DNA of 33,488 nucleotides from NCBI GenBank assembly GCA_902778375.1, contig CACYXJ010000022.1, positions 1-33,488 on the forward strand, given 5' to 3'. The translations under genes were made by a program, and so were the position numbers. This stretch comes from an uncultured Erysipelotrichaceae bacterium (lineage in GTDB: Bacteria; Bacillota_I; Bacilli_A; Erysipelotrichales; Erysipelotrichaceae). The notes under the pieces are model-generated. The model worked only from the letters and a program-made list of their open reading frames with translations, did not search any database and was not told the origin of the DNA. Shown piece by piece: positions 7,446 to 14,835 of the stretch (positions within the stretch are counted from its first letter, which is position 1; every line of letters begins with the position of its first letter).

Positions 7446-7769
7446 ATGAAACTGATTCTGGCTATTGTGTCCAATGATGATGCATCTGCTGTTACTTCGG
7501 CACTGACCAAAAACAATTTCTACATGACAAGACTGGCAACAACCGGCGGATTTCTGCGTGCCGGCAATACAACGCTGATTGTCGGTACTGAAGATGAACT
7601 TGTCGACAAGTGCATCGAGACGATCGGTTCCGAGGCGAAGAGGCGCACCGAAATCGTTCCGTCAACAGCCAGCTATGATATCGGCCGTTACGCATCCTTC
7701 CCGGTTGAAGTACAGATCGGCGGGGCTACGATTTTCGTCCTGGATGTCGAGCAGTTCATCAAACTGTAA
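7446..7769 (+). CDS. darA: cyclic-di-AMP receptor, PII-like (DarA/PstA/YaaQ)
   Basis: The 107-residue protein matches the YaaQ (DUF970) family along its whole length: MKLILAIVSNDD at the start, RLATTGGFLRAGNTTLIVG in the middle and FPVEVQIGGATIFVLDVEQFIKL at the end. Family members form trimers with a PII-like fold and bind c-di-AMP. The start is ATG 7446, eight bases after GGAGG; an upstream TTG at 7440 would overlap that spacing. In many Bacillota the gene lies between tmk and holB, but here it stands after ychF. Confidence 0.92.
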   Translation: MKLILAIVSNDDASAVTSALTKNNFYMTRLATTGGFLRAGNTTLIVGTEDELVDKCIETIGSEAKRRTEIVPSTASYDIGRYASFPVEVQIGGATIFVLDVEQFIKL

Positions 7770-7782
7770 ATAACAGCGAAAA

Positions 7783-7813
7783 CTGTTCTCGCAGCAGAGA
7801 GAACGGTTTTTTT
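7783..7813 (+). terminator. intrinsic terminator of darA, abutting the next start codon
   Basis: An eight-base stem (7783-7790 with 7799-7806, one G-U pair) and an eight-base loop are followed by seven Ts (7807-7813). The next gene begins at 7816, so the U tract ends two bases before its ATG. Confidence 0.85.
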
Positions 7814-7815
7814 GT

Positions 7816-8322
7816 ATGACAATCAGAAAAACGGAAGAAAAGGACACGGCAGCTGTACTTGCCGTGTACGAAGATGCCAGACAGTATTTTTTTCATAACG
7901 GCATTCCGCAATGGCAGAACGGCACGCCCAACCTCGAGACGCTGCAGGAAGATATGCGGCGCGGATACAGCTACGTGCTGGAGGAAAACGGCAGAATCAT
8001 CGGCACTGCCTGTATCATCGAGGAAAGTGATCCGGATTATCTTTCGATCAGCGGCGGAGCATGGCTGAACGATGAACCGTATGTAGTCGTTCACCGCATC
8101 GCAGTTCCATCTTCCTGCAAAGGAAATGGATATGCCTCGAAACTGCTGGCGTTTGCCGGAGAAAAGGCAGAGGAAAACGGCTGGCGGAACCTGCGTATCG
8201 ACACCCATGAGAAAAACCGGTCCATGCGCCGCCTGCTGGAAAAAAACGGCTTTTCCATGTGCGGCGATGTTATTGTCGGAAGATGGAAAGAACCGCGTAT
8301 CGCCTATCAGAAAGTATTATGA
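7816..8322 (+). CDS. GNAT family N-acetyltransferase
   Basis: The 168-residue protein has the GNAT fold. The N-terminal MTIRKTEEKDTAAVLAVYEDARQYF and GIPQW segments match small Gram-positive GNAT proteins. The acetyl-CoA loop appears as CKGNGYASKLL (about 103-113), followed by LRIDTHEKNRSMRRLLEKNGF. The substrate is unknown. There is no Shine-Dalgarno, and the start directly follows the darA terminator with no clear promoter between, so expression may depend on terminator read-through. The next methionine (residue 47) would remove the first beta strand and helix, so 7816 is kept. It converges on cca. Confidence 0.85.
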   Translation: MTIRKTEEKDTAAVLAVYEDARQYFFHNGIPQWQNGTPNLETLQEDMRRGYSYVLEENGRIIGTACIIEESDPDYLSISGGAWLNDEPYVVVHRIAVPSSCKGNGYASKLLAFAGEKAEENGWRNLRIDTHEKNRSMRRLLEKNGFSMCGDVIVGRWKEPRIAYQKVL

Positions 8323-8368
8323 AAAGCAGATCAGTCACTTCTATTTTGGAAGATCATGATCTGCTTTT
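8322..8368. terminator. bidirectional terminator between the GNAT gene and cca
   Basis: AAAAGCAGATCA (8322-8333) pairs with TGATCTGCTTTT (8357-8368) around a 23-base loop. Rightward RNA ends in eight or more Us. For leftward RNA the stem includes the last codons of cca and is followed by UUUU. Confidence 0.85.
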
Positions 8369-9562
8369 TTTTCTGTATTCTTCCGCGGCAAGGATCAGAT
8401 CCTCACGGCGGTTATGGATTTTTTCTTCCATGACCTGGTCCAGCAGATATTCCAGGACTTCGGAGATTTCCTTTCCCCGGAAGCCAAGTTCCTTTGCGTC
8501 GTTGCCGGTGAACGCCATATCCCTGAGCTGCCAGCATTCATGCCGGCGGAGAACATCTTCATATTCCAGCCGGGCGGCAATGTCATTGATGGAAGGATCG
8601 AGAGCCTTGCGGAATGAGAGATAGTCATCAAAAGGTATCTGCAGATGGCGCAGGAGCTTGCGGACAGCTGTATGATCGGAAATATCCGCATCCTGCAGAG
8701 CCAGAAGGTTCATGATCGCTCTGATATCAGCTGTCCTGAATTTCATTTCCCGCAAGGTTCTTTCCGGTTCCTGACATTCACAGCAGCAGAGAATGAGTGC
8801 CATCCGGATCATGGGATCGTGAGTGCGGTCAATGACAGTCAGTGTCTTTTTCCATTCTTCATCAGTCACTTCCTTGCAGAAAGGAATGCATTCCATGAAT
8901 ACCGGCTGATAGTCCTGCATGAACGAAGCACAGCGGCGGGCGGAAAGGAAGCCGCAGAGTTCTTCGTTGATGCGTTCGGTCGAAATAAAGTGCAGCAGCC
9001 CGCGGTTTCGCAGAAGGGCTTCACCGGTCATGGGGTCGATGGTGAAAGCCAGGGCAGCCGCAAACCGCAGGGCCCGAAGAATGCGCAGGGCATCTTCGTT
9101 GAAGCGTCTGTCAGCCTCGCCGATGCAGCGGATCGTTCTGGTTTCCAGGTCGTCAAGACCGCCGAAAAAATCCAGGAAACCCCGGGAAGGATTGTAGCAG
9201 AGGGCGTTGACGGTGAAGTCGCGGCGGGCGCAGTCTTCTTCGATTGCCTTGGAAAAGGTGACCGCTTCCGGATGGCGGTGATCGCTGTAATCACTGTCAT
9301 GCCGGTAGGTTGTGATCTCCACCGGATGACCTTCGCTGAGTATTGTCAGAGTGCCGTGCTTCAGACCGGTTTCGATTGTCTTGTAATCCCTGAAGACGGT
9401 TTTCATCTCTTCCGGAACAGCATCGGTTGTCAGGTCGTAGTCATGCACCGGCATATGCAGCAGAAAACTGCGGATGGCTCCGCCGACCACATAGCATTCA
9501 TAACCGTTTTCCTCAAGAAGTCTGATGAGGCTGCCTACATATGCGGGAAGGTTCATTTCCAT
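8354..9562 (-). CDS. cca: CCA-adding tRNA nucleotidyltransferase
   Basis: The 402-residue class II nucleotidyltransferase adds or repairs the 3' CCA end of tRNA. It has the head-domain motif YVVGGAIRSFLL (about 20-31), catalytic HDYDLTT (Asp-x-Asp, about 36-42), the RRDFTVNALCYNP flexible-loop motif (about 113-125) and the EDALRILRALRFAAAL neck motif (about 155-170), followed by helical body and tail. There is no C-terminal HD domain. ATG 9562 and ATG 9556 are both possible. No Shine-Dalgarno is present, and a -10-like hexamer ends six bases upstream of 9562, so this looks leaderless. It is divergent from ispF. Confidence 0.94.
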   Translation of the reverse strand: MEMNLPAYVGSLIRLLEENGYECYVVGGAIRSFLLHMPVHDYDLTTDAVPEEMKTVFRDYKTIETGLKHGTLTILSEGHPVEITTYRHDSDYSDHRHPEAVTFSKAIEEDCARRDFTVNALCYNPSRGFLDFFGGLDDLETRTIRCIGEADRRFNEDALRILRALRFAAALAFTIDPMTGEALLRNRGLLHFISTERINEELCGFLSARRCASFMQDYQPVFMECIPFCKEVTDEEWKKTLTVIDRTHDPMIRMALILCCCECQEPERTLREMKFRTADIRAIMNLLALQDADISDHTAVRKLLRHLQIPFDDYLSFRKALDPSINDIAARLEYEDVLRRHECWQLRDMAFTGNDAKELGFRGKEISEVLEYLLDQVMEEKIHNRREDLILAAEEYRKKSRS

Positions 9563-9568
9563 GACTAT

Positions 9569-9579
9569 ATTGTACTATA
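9569..9579 (-). promoter_or_regulatory. -10 region of cca, apparently leaderless
   Basis: On the minus strand TACAAT (9574-9569) is followed by six bases and the ATG. An overlapping TATAGT (9579-9574) would give a leader of at most about six bases. Neither allows a Shine-Dalgarno. The -35 is poor. Confidence 0.45.
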
Positions 9580-9648
9580 GGAAGAAACTGCTGACGGCAA
9601 AACTGAAGGGCAATTTGTGCTACACTTTGGATAGAAAGAGAGTTTATT

Positions 9649-10134
9649 ATGAGAATCGGACAGTCATCGGATATACACCGCCTGGTTGAAGGCAGGAAAC
9701 TGATTCTCGGCGGTGTTGAAATCGAATCGGATCTCGGTCTGCTGGGACACAGCGACGCGGATGCTCTGACTCATGCGGTCGCAGAGGCGATCCTCGGAGC
9801 GCTTGCCCTCGGCGATCTTGGAAAATGGTTTCCGGATACCGATCCGGAATGGAAAGGCGTGAATTCTCAGATCATTCTGAAGGAAGTTGCCCGGATGATG
9901 GATGAAAAAGGATACCGGATCGGCAACGTCGACAGTCTGGTGCTGATCGAAAAGCCGAAGATGGCGCCGCATATACAGAAAATGCGGGAAAACTTCGCGG
10001 CTGCCCTTGGCTGTGACATCGAAAGGATCAGCGTCAAGGCGACAAGGGGCGAAGGTCTCGGTTATGTCGGCCGCCGGGAAGGCGTGCTTGCCCAGGCAGT
10101 CGTGCTGCTGGAGGAAAAGGAACAGAATGTTTGA
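9649..10134 (+). CDS. ispF: 2-C-methyl-D-erythritol 2,4-cyclodiphosphate synthase
   Basis: The 161-residue IspF catalyses cyclisation of CDP-methylerythritol phosphate to MECDP in the MEP isoprenoid pathway. Metal-site residues are visible in SSDIHRL (Asp and His near 8-10) and LLGHSDADALTHA (His near 42). GALALGDLGKWFPDTDP is the family signature, and ATRGEGLGYVGRREG is near the C-terminus. Length is normal. An AGAGAG purine run precedes the ATG. The usual partner ispD is not in this window. The stop overlaps the next gene by eight bases, indicating translational coupling. Confidence 0.95.
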   Translation: MRIGQSSDIHRLVEGRKLILGGVEIESDLGLLGHSDADALTHAVAEAILGALALGDLGKWFPDTDPEWKGVNSQIILKEVARMMDEKGYRIGNVDSLVLIEKPKMAPHIQKMRENFAAALGCDIERISVKATRGEGLGYVGRREGVLAQAVVLLEEKEQNV

Positions 10135-11350
10135 AAGAACAGATGAAGTAAAAGTACTGCGCGATCCCGTGCATGGTTATATCAGGGTGGAACTGAAGGT
10201 CATCTGGGACTGTATCAACAGTGCCTGGTTTCAGCGTCTGCGCCGCATCCGCCAGCTGGGCGGGGCGAATATGGTCTATCACTGTGCCGAGCACACCCGT
10301 TTTTCGCATTCCCTCGGTGTCTATGAAGTCGTGCGGAGAATGGTGAGCGAAGTCCCTGATATCGTTGCGGCGCTGAGTGAGCGCGACAAGGTCGTCGTGA
10401 TGGCGGCCGGTCTTCTGCATGATCTTGGACATGGTCCTTACAGCCATGCCTTTGAATCGGTGACGAATACCGCCCATGAGGAATACAGCTGCCGGATCAT
10501 CGAAGAAGACACGGATGTAACGCGGATCCTCAATGATGCCGCACCGGGTATGGCGAAGGAAGTCGCGGATGTGATCCGCCACACCGGCAGAAACCCGCTG
10601 CTTTCCCAGATCGTAAGCAGCCAGCTGGATGCGGACAGAATGGATTATCTTCTGCGCGACGCCTATTTCACCGGCACCAAATACGGGGAATTCGACATGG
10701 AACGCATCCTGCGTACGCTGCGCATCGAAAACGGCAGACAGCTTGTCGTCAAGCAGAGCGGTGTTTACGCGGTCGAGAACTATATCATGTCCCGCTATCA
10801 TATGTACTGGCAGGTTTACTACCATCCCACTGCCCGCAGTTTTGAATGTGTCCTGCACGCTCTGTTCCGGCGTCTGAAGGAACTGTATGCGGATGATCCT
10901 TCAAAACTGATCGGTATTTTTCATCCGCTTGTGAAGAACGGACCGATCGGACTGGATGAGTATTTCCGCCTGGATGAGTCCTCCTGCGGATATGCTTTTG
11001 ATGAACTGGCAAGACATGAAGATCCGATCGTCAGGGACCTGGCGGAAAGGATCCGTGACCGGCGGCTTTTCGAATATGCCGACAGCACACCGGAAAAGAT
11101 CGCCCAGGTGGAGAAAAAACTTGCTGAAGCGGGACTGCCGGCGGAATATTACCTCGGCCGTGATTCGGTCGAACAGAATCCTTATGTACCGTATACCGGT
11201 TCGCAGGACAGCCGTATCTGGATCCGTATGAAAGACGGTTCCATCAGCGAGCTTTCCGATGCCTCCACGATCGTTTACAGCCTGACTCACGGTCCGGTCA
11301 ATGACGACAACAAAATATTCTTCCCGCGGGAAATCAATGCGGCGGATTGA
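10127..11350 (+). CDS. HD-domain phosphohydrolase (YwfO / dNTP triphosphohydrolase-like)
   Basis: The 407-residue SAMHD1-related HD protein carries metal-binding His/Asp residues in HTRFSHSLGVYE (about 57-68), LLHDLGHGPYSHAFE (about 93-107) and SQLDADRMDYLLRD (Asp near 170). Enterococcal and Bacillus homologues (EF1143, YwfO) hydrolyse dNTPs or related nucleotides; activity here is inferred. The start is ATG 10127, inside the end of ispF, with AAAAGGAA just upstream. The preceding frame is open back to 10007, but that part overlaps ispF and is not needed by the family. Confidence 0.88.
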   Translation: MFERTDEVKVLRDPVHGYIRVELKVIWDCINSAWFQRLRRIRQLGGANMVYHCAEHTRFSHSLGVYEVVRRMVSEVPDIVAALSERDKVVVMAAGLLHDLGHGPYSHAFESVTNTAHEEYSCRIIEEDTDVTRILNDAAPGMAKEVADVIRHTGRNPLLSQIVSSQLDADRMDYLLRDAYFTGTKYGEFDMERILRTLRIENGRQLVVKQSGVYAVENYIMSRYHMYWQVYYHPTARSFECVLHALFRRLKELYADDPSKLIGIFHPLVKNGPIGLDEYFRLDESSCGYAFDELARHEDPIVRDLAERIRDRRLFEYADSTPEKIAQVEKKLAEAGLPAEYYLGRDSVEQNPYVPYTGSQDSRIWIRMKDGSISELSDASTIVYSLTHGPVNDDNKIFFPREINAAD

Positions 11351-11382
11351 AGAGAAAACAGAAAAGGATTACCATACAGACA

Positions 11383-11754
11383 ATGAAAGTCAGACTCCGC
11401 ATGATCCGTATCGACATGCTGACAGGTGAAGAGGAGACGCTTCTGGAAACCGAAGCGCTGCTGAACAGGGACAGGCTGCTGTACAGGGAAAGTGAAACAG
11501 CCAGGCAGTCTGTTTTTTTCGGCGAAAACATCATTCTTGAAAGACACGCGGATGTCAGCAGCCGGACAGTTCTGATCCCGTACCGTGACGGAACGGCGGA
11601 AGTCACTTCGGAATACGGAACCATGGAGATGAAGACCAGACTCCTGGCTTTTCATAAAGATCAGTTCGAATGGTCGGTGGAGTATCAGGTGCTGGTTCAG
11701 GATGAGATTTCCCTTCATCAGAAACTGATTTGGCGGATATCACCCGAAAATTAA
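11383..11754 (+). CDS. DUF1934 family protein (YwiB-like)
   Basis: The protein of about 123 residues is rich in beta strands, with the DUF1934 pattern: a short N-terminal strand, LLYRESE, a turn, TVLIPYRDGTAEVTSEYGTMEM, and a C-terminal VEYQVLVQDEISLHQKLIW. YwiB relatives have a lipocalin-like barrel and unknown function. They often stand beside argS or rpoE, as here with rpoE. The start is uncertain: ATG 11383 has AAAAGG 14 bases upstream, while a TTG at 11347 extends it by 12 basic residues. Confidence 0.72.
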   Translation: MKVRLRMIRIDMLTGEEETLLETEALLNRDRLLYRESETARQSVFFGENIILERHADVSSRTVLIPYRDGTAEVTSEYGTMEMKTRLLAFHKDQFEWSVEYQVLVQDEISLHQKLIWRISPEN

Positions 11755-11763
11755 ATAATCCTG

Positions 11764-11792
11764 TTGACTTTGCATGCAGAGTGCTCTATGAT
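11764..11792 (+). promoter_or_regulatory. sigma-A promoter of rpoE
   Basis: TTGACT (11764-11769) and TATGAT (11787-11792) are separated by 17 bases, one of the best promoters in the window. Transcription would start near 11799. Confidence 0.8.
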
Positions 11793-11802
11793 TCACTCTG
11801 CA
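11775..11802. promoter_or_regulatory. perfect 9-bp dyad over the rpoE -10 element, candidate operator
   Basis: TGCAGAGTG (11775-11783) and CACTCTGCA (11794-11802) are exact inverted repeats ten bases apart, and the -10 hexamer lies between them. Most of the dyad is upstream of the predicted RNA start, so it is better explained as a protein-binding site than as an RNA hairpin. Confidence 0.55.
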
Positions 11803-11828
11803 GATTTAAATTAAGGAGAATAGTTTGA

Positions 11829-12161
11829 ATGAGTTACAATCAGACGATGACCGACGTTGCCTACAACTGTCTCTCAAAGCGCAAGAAAGAGATTGATTTT
11901 GCAAAATTATGGGCCGAAGTCTCCAAGACAATGAAAATTCCGGAAGAGAAGCTGAAACGCAAAAAAAGTCAGTTTTATTCCGAACTGATGCTGGACAACC
12001 GTTTCGCATCCCTGAACAACAATAAGTGGGATCTGAGAAACAGACGCAAGTATGACGAGGTCCATGTTGACACAAGCGATATCGAAATCGACGACGAGGA
12101 CAGCGACGAACTGATTGACGACAGCGGTCTGGATATCCCCAGCGGTGACGACGCATACTGA
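11829..12161 (+). CDS. rpoE: DNA-directed RNA polymerase subunit delta
   Basis: The 110-residue delta subunit, found in Bacillota, promotes RNA polymerase recycling and core-sigma selectivity. The N-terminal HARE-HTH domain (about 1-70) is recognisable, followed by a short acidic tail rich in Asp/Glu (about 75-108). The tail is much shorter than in Bacillus subtilis (whole protein about 173 residues). AAGGAG lies ten bases before the ATG. Its position before fba matches the Bacillus order without pyrG and spo0F. Confidence 0.9.
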   Translation: MSYNQTMTDVAYNCLSKRKKEIDFAKLWAEVSKTMKIPEEKLKRKKSQFYSELMLDNRFASLNNNKWDLRNRRKYDEVHVDTSDIEIDDEDSDELIDDSGLDIPSGDDAY

Positions 12162-12178
12162 TTATTCATAACCTGAAG

Positions 12179-12200
12179 AAGCGCAGAAATGCGCTTTTTT
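12179..12200 (+). terminator. intrinsic terminator of rpoE
   Basis: Arms AAGCGC (12179-12184) and GCGCTT (12191-12196) with a six-base loop, ending in six Ts. Confidence 0.85.
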
Positions 12201-12214
12201 GCTTAACAAAGCGC

Positions 12215-12243
12215 TTTTCATAGAGGCTAAAAAGGAATATGAT
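12215..12243 (+). promoter_or_regulatory. probable promoter of fba
   Basis: TTTTCA (12215-12220) and TATGAT (12238-12243) are separated by 17 bases. The leader then carries AAGGAGG at about 12258-12264. Confidence 0.5.
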
Positions 12244-12276
12244 TAAAGTACCGAAAACAAGGAGGAAAAATAATCT

Positions 12277-13143
12277 ATGGTTTTAGTTTCTGCTAAGGAA
12301 ATGATCGAAAAGGCTCATGAAGGTCATTATGCGATTCCGGCTTTTAACACCAACAATCTGGAATGGACAAAGTGCATTTTAACAGCTTGCGAACAGGCTA
12401 AGTCACCTGTTATTATTCAGGCTTCCGAAGGCGCTGCCAAGTATATGGGCGGCTACAAGATGGTAGTTGACATGGTTGCTGACCTGCATGACTCCATGCA
12501 GATCACTGTACCGGTTGCTCTGCATCTCGACCATGGCACATACGAAGGTGCCAAGGCTTGCATCGAAGCAGGTTTCACATCTGTTATGTTCGACGGTTCT
12601 CACTATGACATCGAAGAGAACATTGCCAAGTCCAAGGACATCATTGCTCTGGCTCACAGCAAGGGCGTTTCTGTTGAGTGCGAAGTCGGCGGCATCGGCG
12701 GCGTTGAAGACGGTGTAGCTTCCAACGGCGAACTGGCTGACCCGGCAGAGTGCAAGGCTGTCGCTGACCTGGGCGTAGACTTCCTGGCTTGCGGCATCGG
12801 CAACATCCACGGCAAGTATCCGGAAAACTGGGCTGGTCTGAGCTTTGACCGCCTGAACGAAATCAACGAAGCAGTCGACGGCAAGCCGCTCGTTCTCCAC
12901 GGCGGTTCCGGTATTCCGTTTGATCAGACAAGCAAGGCCATCACAATGGGCGTTTCCAAGATCAACGTCAACACAGAATTGCAGCTGGTCTTCGCTGATG
13001 CTACAAGAAAGTATGTCGAAGCTGGCAAGGACCTCGAAGGCAAGGGCTATGACCCGCGTAAACTCCTGAAGCCGGGCTGCGATGCAATCGTTGCCAAGGC
13101 GATCGAGCTCTGCGAAGCATTCGGTTCCGCAGGCAAGGCTTAA
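12277..13143 (+). CDS. fba: class II fructose-1,6-bisphosphate aldolase
   Basis: The 288-residue zinc aldolase of glycolysis and gluconeogenesis splits fructose-1,6-bisphosphate into DHAP and glyceraldehyde-3-phosphate. Zinc and catalytic residues are visible in VALHLDHGTYE (His and Asp near 83-85), GNIHGKYP (His near 178) and LHGGSGIP (His near 206), plus the phosphate-binding KINVNTELQ. A strong AAGGAGG precedes it and a strong terminator follows, so it is monocistronic. Its codon choice leans to GCT, GTT and ACA, like the PTS gene that follows and unlike most neighbours, suggesting high expression. Some class II aldolases act on tagatose bisphosphate, but genomic position favours fba. Confidence 0.95.
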   Translation: MVLVSAKEMIEKAHEGHYAIPAFNTNNLEWTKCILTACEQAKSPVIIQASEGAAKYMGGYKMVVDMVADLHDSMQITVPVALHLDHGTYEGAKACIEAGFTSVMFDGSHYDIEENIAKSKDIIALAHSKGVSVECEVGGIGGVEDGVASNGELADPAECKAVADLGVDFLACGIGNIHGKYPENWAGLSFDRLNEINEAVDGKPLVLHGGSGIPFDQTSKAITMGVSKINVNTELQLVFADATRKYVEAGKDLEGKGYDPRKLLKPGCDAIVAKAIELCEAFGSAGKA

Positions 13144-13166
13144 TTAATCATTTCCAAAGCAAAGAC

Positions 13167-13199
13167 AACTCACACTGCGGTGTGAGTTTCTTTTTTTTT
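13167..13199 (+). terminator. intrinsic terminator of fba
   Basis: Perfect nine-base arms AACTCACAC (13167-13175) and GTGTGAGTT (13180-13188) with loop TGCG, then TTCTTTTTTTTT. Confidence 0.95.
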
Positions 13200-13309
13200 G
13201 CACAGCAAAGATCCGCTGTTATATACGTTATTTACCGATCTGTTTGCGGAAATACGCATACGGAATTCTACACATAACTTTCACATAAAATTGAGTTGTA
13301 ATTTGCAAG

Positions 13310-13328
13310 ACATAACATGCAGTTATGT
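13310..13328. promoter_or_regulatory. upstream operator candidate of the PTS gene
   Basis: ACATAAC (13310-13316) and GTTATGT (13322-13328) are perfect 7-bp inverted repeats with a 5-base spacer. They lie directly upstream of the TTGACA at 13345. Confidence 0.5.
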
Positions 13329-13344
13329 GAAAAAACGCTTACAA

Positions 13345-13375
13345 TTGACATAAAACGGCATGTTTTGAAAATAAT
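13345..13375 (+). promoter_or_regulatory. candidate promoter of the PTS gene
   Basis: A consensus TTGACA (13345-13350) is followed by AATAAT (13370-13375) at a 19-base spacing. This gives a leader of about 115 bases containing the second dyad. Confidence 0.4.
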
Positions 13376-13422
13376 TTGTCAAATTTTCGATAAAAGCGAG
13401 CACAATTGCGAAAATAAATTGG

Positions 13423-13439
13423 CATAATGTGTGATTATG
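13423..13439. promoter_or_regulatory. downstream operator candidate of the PTS gene
   Basis: CATAAT (13423-13428) and ATTATG (13434-13439) form a dyad with the same 5-base spacer and CATAAY-N5-RTTATG form as the upstream site. Centre-to-centre distance is 112 bases. Confidence 0.45.
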
Positions 13440-13495
13440 GTTGCAAAGAATTTCACAGATGGTTAAACTCATATGTGAAAGGGGAGTTTCAAATT

Positions 13496-14812
13496 ATGAA
13501 TGAAGGTTTTATGAATGGCCTTCTTGCCTTCGCAGGCAAGATGCAGTCCAACAAAGTCCTGTCCGCTATTAAGGACGCTTTCGTTGACAACATGCCAGTC
13601 GTCATCATGGGTGCTTTCTGCACACTGTTCCAGTTCATTCTGTCCGCAACAGCAGCTCAGGGTTATCAGATTTCTCTGGCTAACGTTCCTGGATTTGGTT
13701 GGTTAGCCAGCCTCTGGGATATGTGGGGCATGATGAACTATGGCTGCATGAACTTCATGGCAGTCGCAATTGTATTCCTTGTTTCCATGCATTATGCCGA
13801 GAACCTCGGTCATGCTGGTGACAAAACTGCTCCGGCAGTAGCTCTGGCTTCCTTCGTATCTCTGATCAACACAAAGATCATGTACACACCGGAAGGCGGC
13901 GAGCCGGTTCAGGCAGCAACTGGTGTTCTGAACACTTTCACAAACGCTCAGGGTCTGTTCGTAGCTCTGATCGTTGGTATCCTCGCTACACTGATCTATG
14001 TTAAGCTGATCCAGTCCGGCAAGCTCACACTGAAGCTGCCTGACAGCGTTCCGCCGAACGTAGCTCACTCCTTCTCCGTACTGTTCCCGGCAGTTGTCAC
14101 AATTCTGTGCTTCGGTCTGCTCGGCTTCATGATGGACAAGGTATTCCACAGCTCTTTCTTCACACTGATCGCTACGATCATGGCTCCGGTACAGGCAATC
14201 ATGACTGGTCTTCCGGGCTACCTCGTAATCGTTCTGATCATGATGCTCCTGTGGTGGTTCGGTATCCATGGACCAAACGTAATGGGCGCTGTTACAACAC
14301 CGTTCATGACAACTGCTTATGCTGCTAACAACGCTGCATTCGCTGCTGGTCAGCCGCTTCCGAACATCATCTGCACACCGTTCGGTTCTGCATTCTTCTC
14401 ACACACAGGTTCTGGTATCACAGGCGGTCTGATCATCGCTATCCTGCTGTTCTCCAAGAGAGACGACTATAAGGCAATCGCAAGACTGGCTATTCCGTGC
14501 GGAATCTTCAACATCAACGAACCGATTATCTTCGGTATCCCGATGGTTATGAACCCGCTGCTCGGTATCCCGTTCTTCCTCGCTCCGGTTGTTTCCGTAA
14601 CAGTTGGTTACATCCTGACAGTAATTGGTATCTGCCCGAGATTCGGTGTCGACGCTCCGTGGACAACTCCGACAGGTATCCTTGGCTTCTTGGCATCTGG
14701 TGGTAACATCATGGGTGGTCTGTCCCAGCTGCTCGCATTCGCGACATCTATCCTGGTCTACACACCGTTCGTTATCATTGCCAACAAGCAGGCTTCTGAG
14801 GCTGCAGCTTAA
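13496..14812 (+). CDS. PTS EIIC permease, lactose/cellobiose family
   Basis: The 438-residue membrane protein has about ten hydrophobic segments and matches the EIIC domain of the lactose/cellobiose PTS family, which transports a sugar while it is phosphorylated. Family signatures include MLLWWFGIHGPNV (about 257-269) and IFNINEPIIFGIPMVMNP (about 341-358), containing the His and Glu expected in the sugar site. No EIIA or EIIB gene lies in the window, so phosphate must come from components encoded elsewhere. The start is ATG 13496 after AAAGGGGAG; the frame is open back to 13427, but those codons contain an operator dyad. Codon choice resembles the highly expressed fba. The substrate cannot be read from sequence. 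Confidence 0.9.
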   Translation: MNEGFMNGLLAFAGKMQSNKVLSAIKDAFVDNMPVVIMGAFCTLFQFILSATAAQGYQISLANVPGFGWLASLWDMWGMMNYGCMNFMAVAIVFLVSMHYAENLGHAGDKTAPAVALASFVSLINTKIMYTPEGGEPVQAATGVLNTFTNAQGLFVALIVGILATLIYVKLIQSGKLTLKLPDSVPPNVAHSFSVLFPAVVTILCFGLLGFMMDKVFHSSFFTLIATIMAPVQAIMTGLPGYLVIVLIMMLLWWFGIHGPNVMGAVTTPFMTTAYAANNAAFAAGQPLPNIICTPFGSAFFSHTGSGITGGLIIAILLFSKRDDYKAIARLAIPCGIFNINEPIIFGIPMVMNPLLGIPFFLAPVVSVTVGYILTVIGICPRFGVDAPWTTPTGILGFLASGGNIMGGLSQLLAFATSILVYTPFVIIANKQASEAAA

Positions 14813-14835
14813 TTAGTCAGCTGCTGCTAAACTGA

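Larger units (their letters stand above)
13200..13495 (+). promoter_or_regulatory. long AT-rich regulatory leader of the PTS gene
   Basis: This 296-base gap is the longest non-coding stretch in the window. It holds two CATAAY-N5-RTTATG dyads, further half-sites (TTTCACATA at 13279-13287, TATGTGAAA at 13325-13333 and 13472-13480) and a promoter candidate. A good Shine-Dalgarno, AAAGGGGAG (13478-13486), lies nine bases before the ATG at 13496. Confidence 0.6.

Noticed and set aside
13330..13343. Possible cre site AAAAAACGCTTACA upstream of the PTS gene
   Set aside because: The right half fits the consensus well, but the left TG is missing at the correct spacing. It could be a weak site, but not enough to annotate.
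13410..13445. Sigma-54-like promoter (TTGGCA near 13419 with TTGCA near 13441)
   Set aside because: The GG-to-GC spacing is far larger than the fixed ten bases required.
13427..13495. Upstream extension of the PTS EIIC reading frame (23 codons from 13427)
   Set aside because: It contains part of an operator dyad and the Shine-Dalgarno, and family members start at the MNEGFMNGLLAFAGKMQ equivalent.
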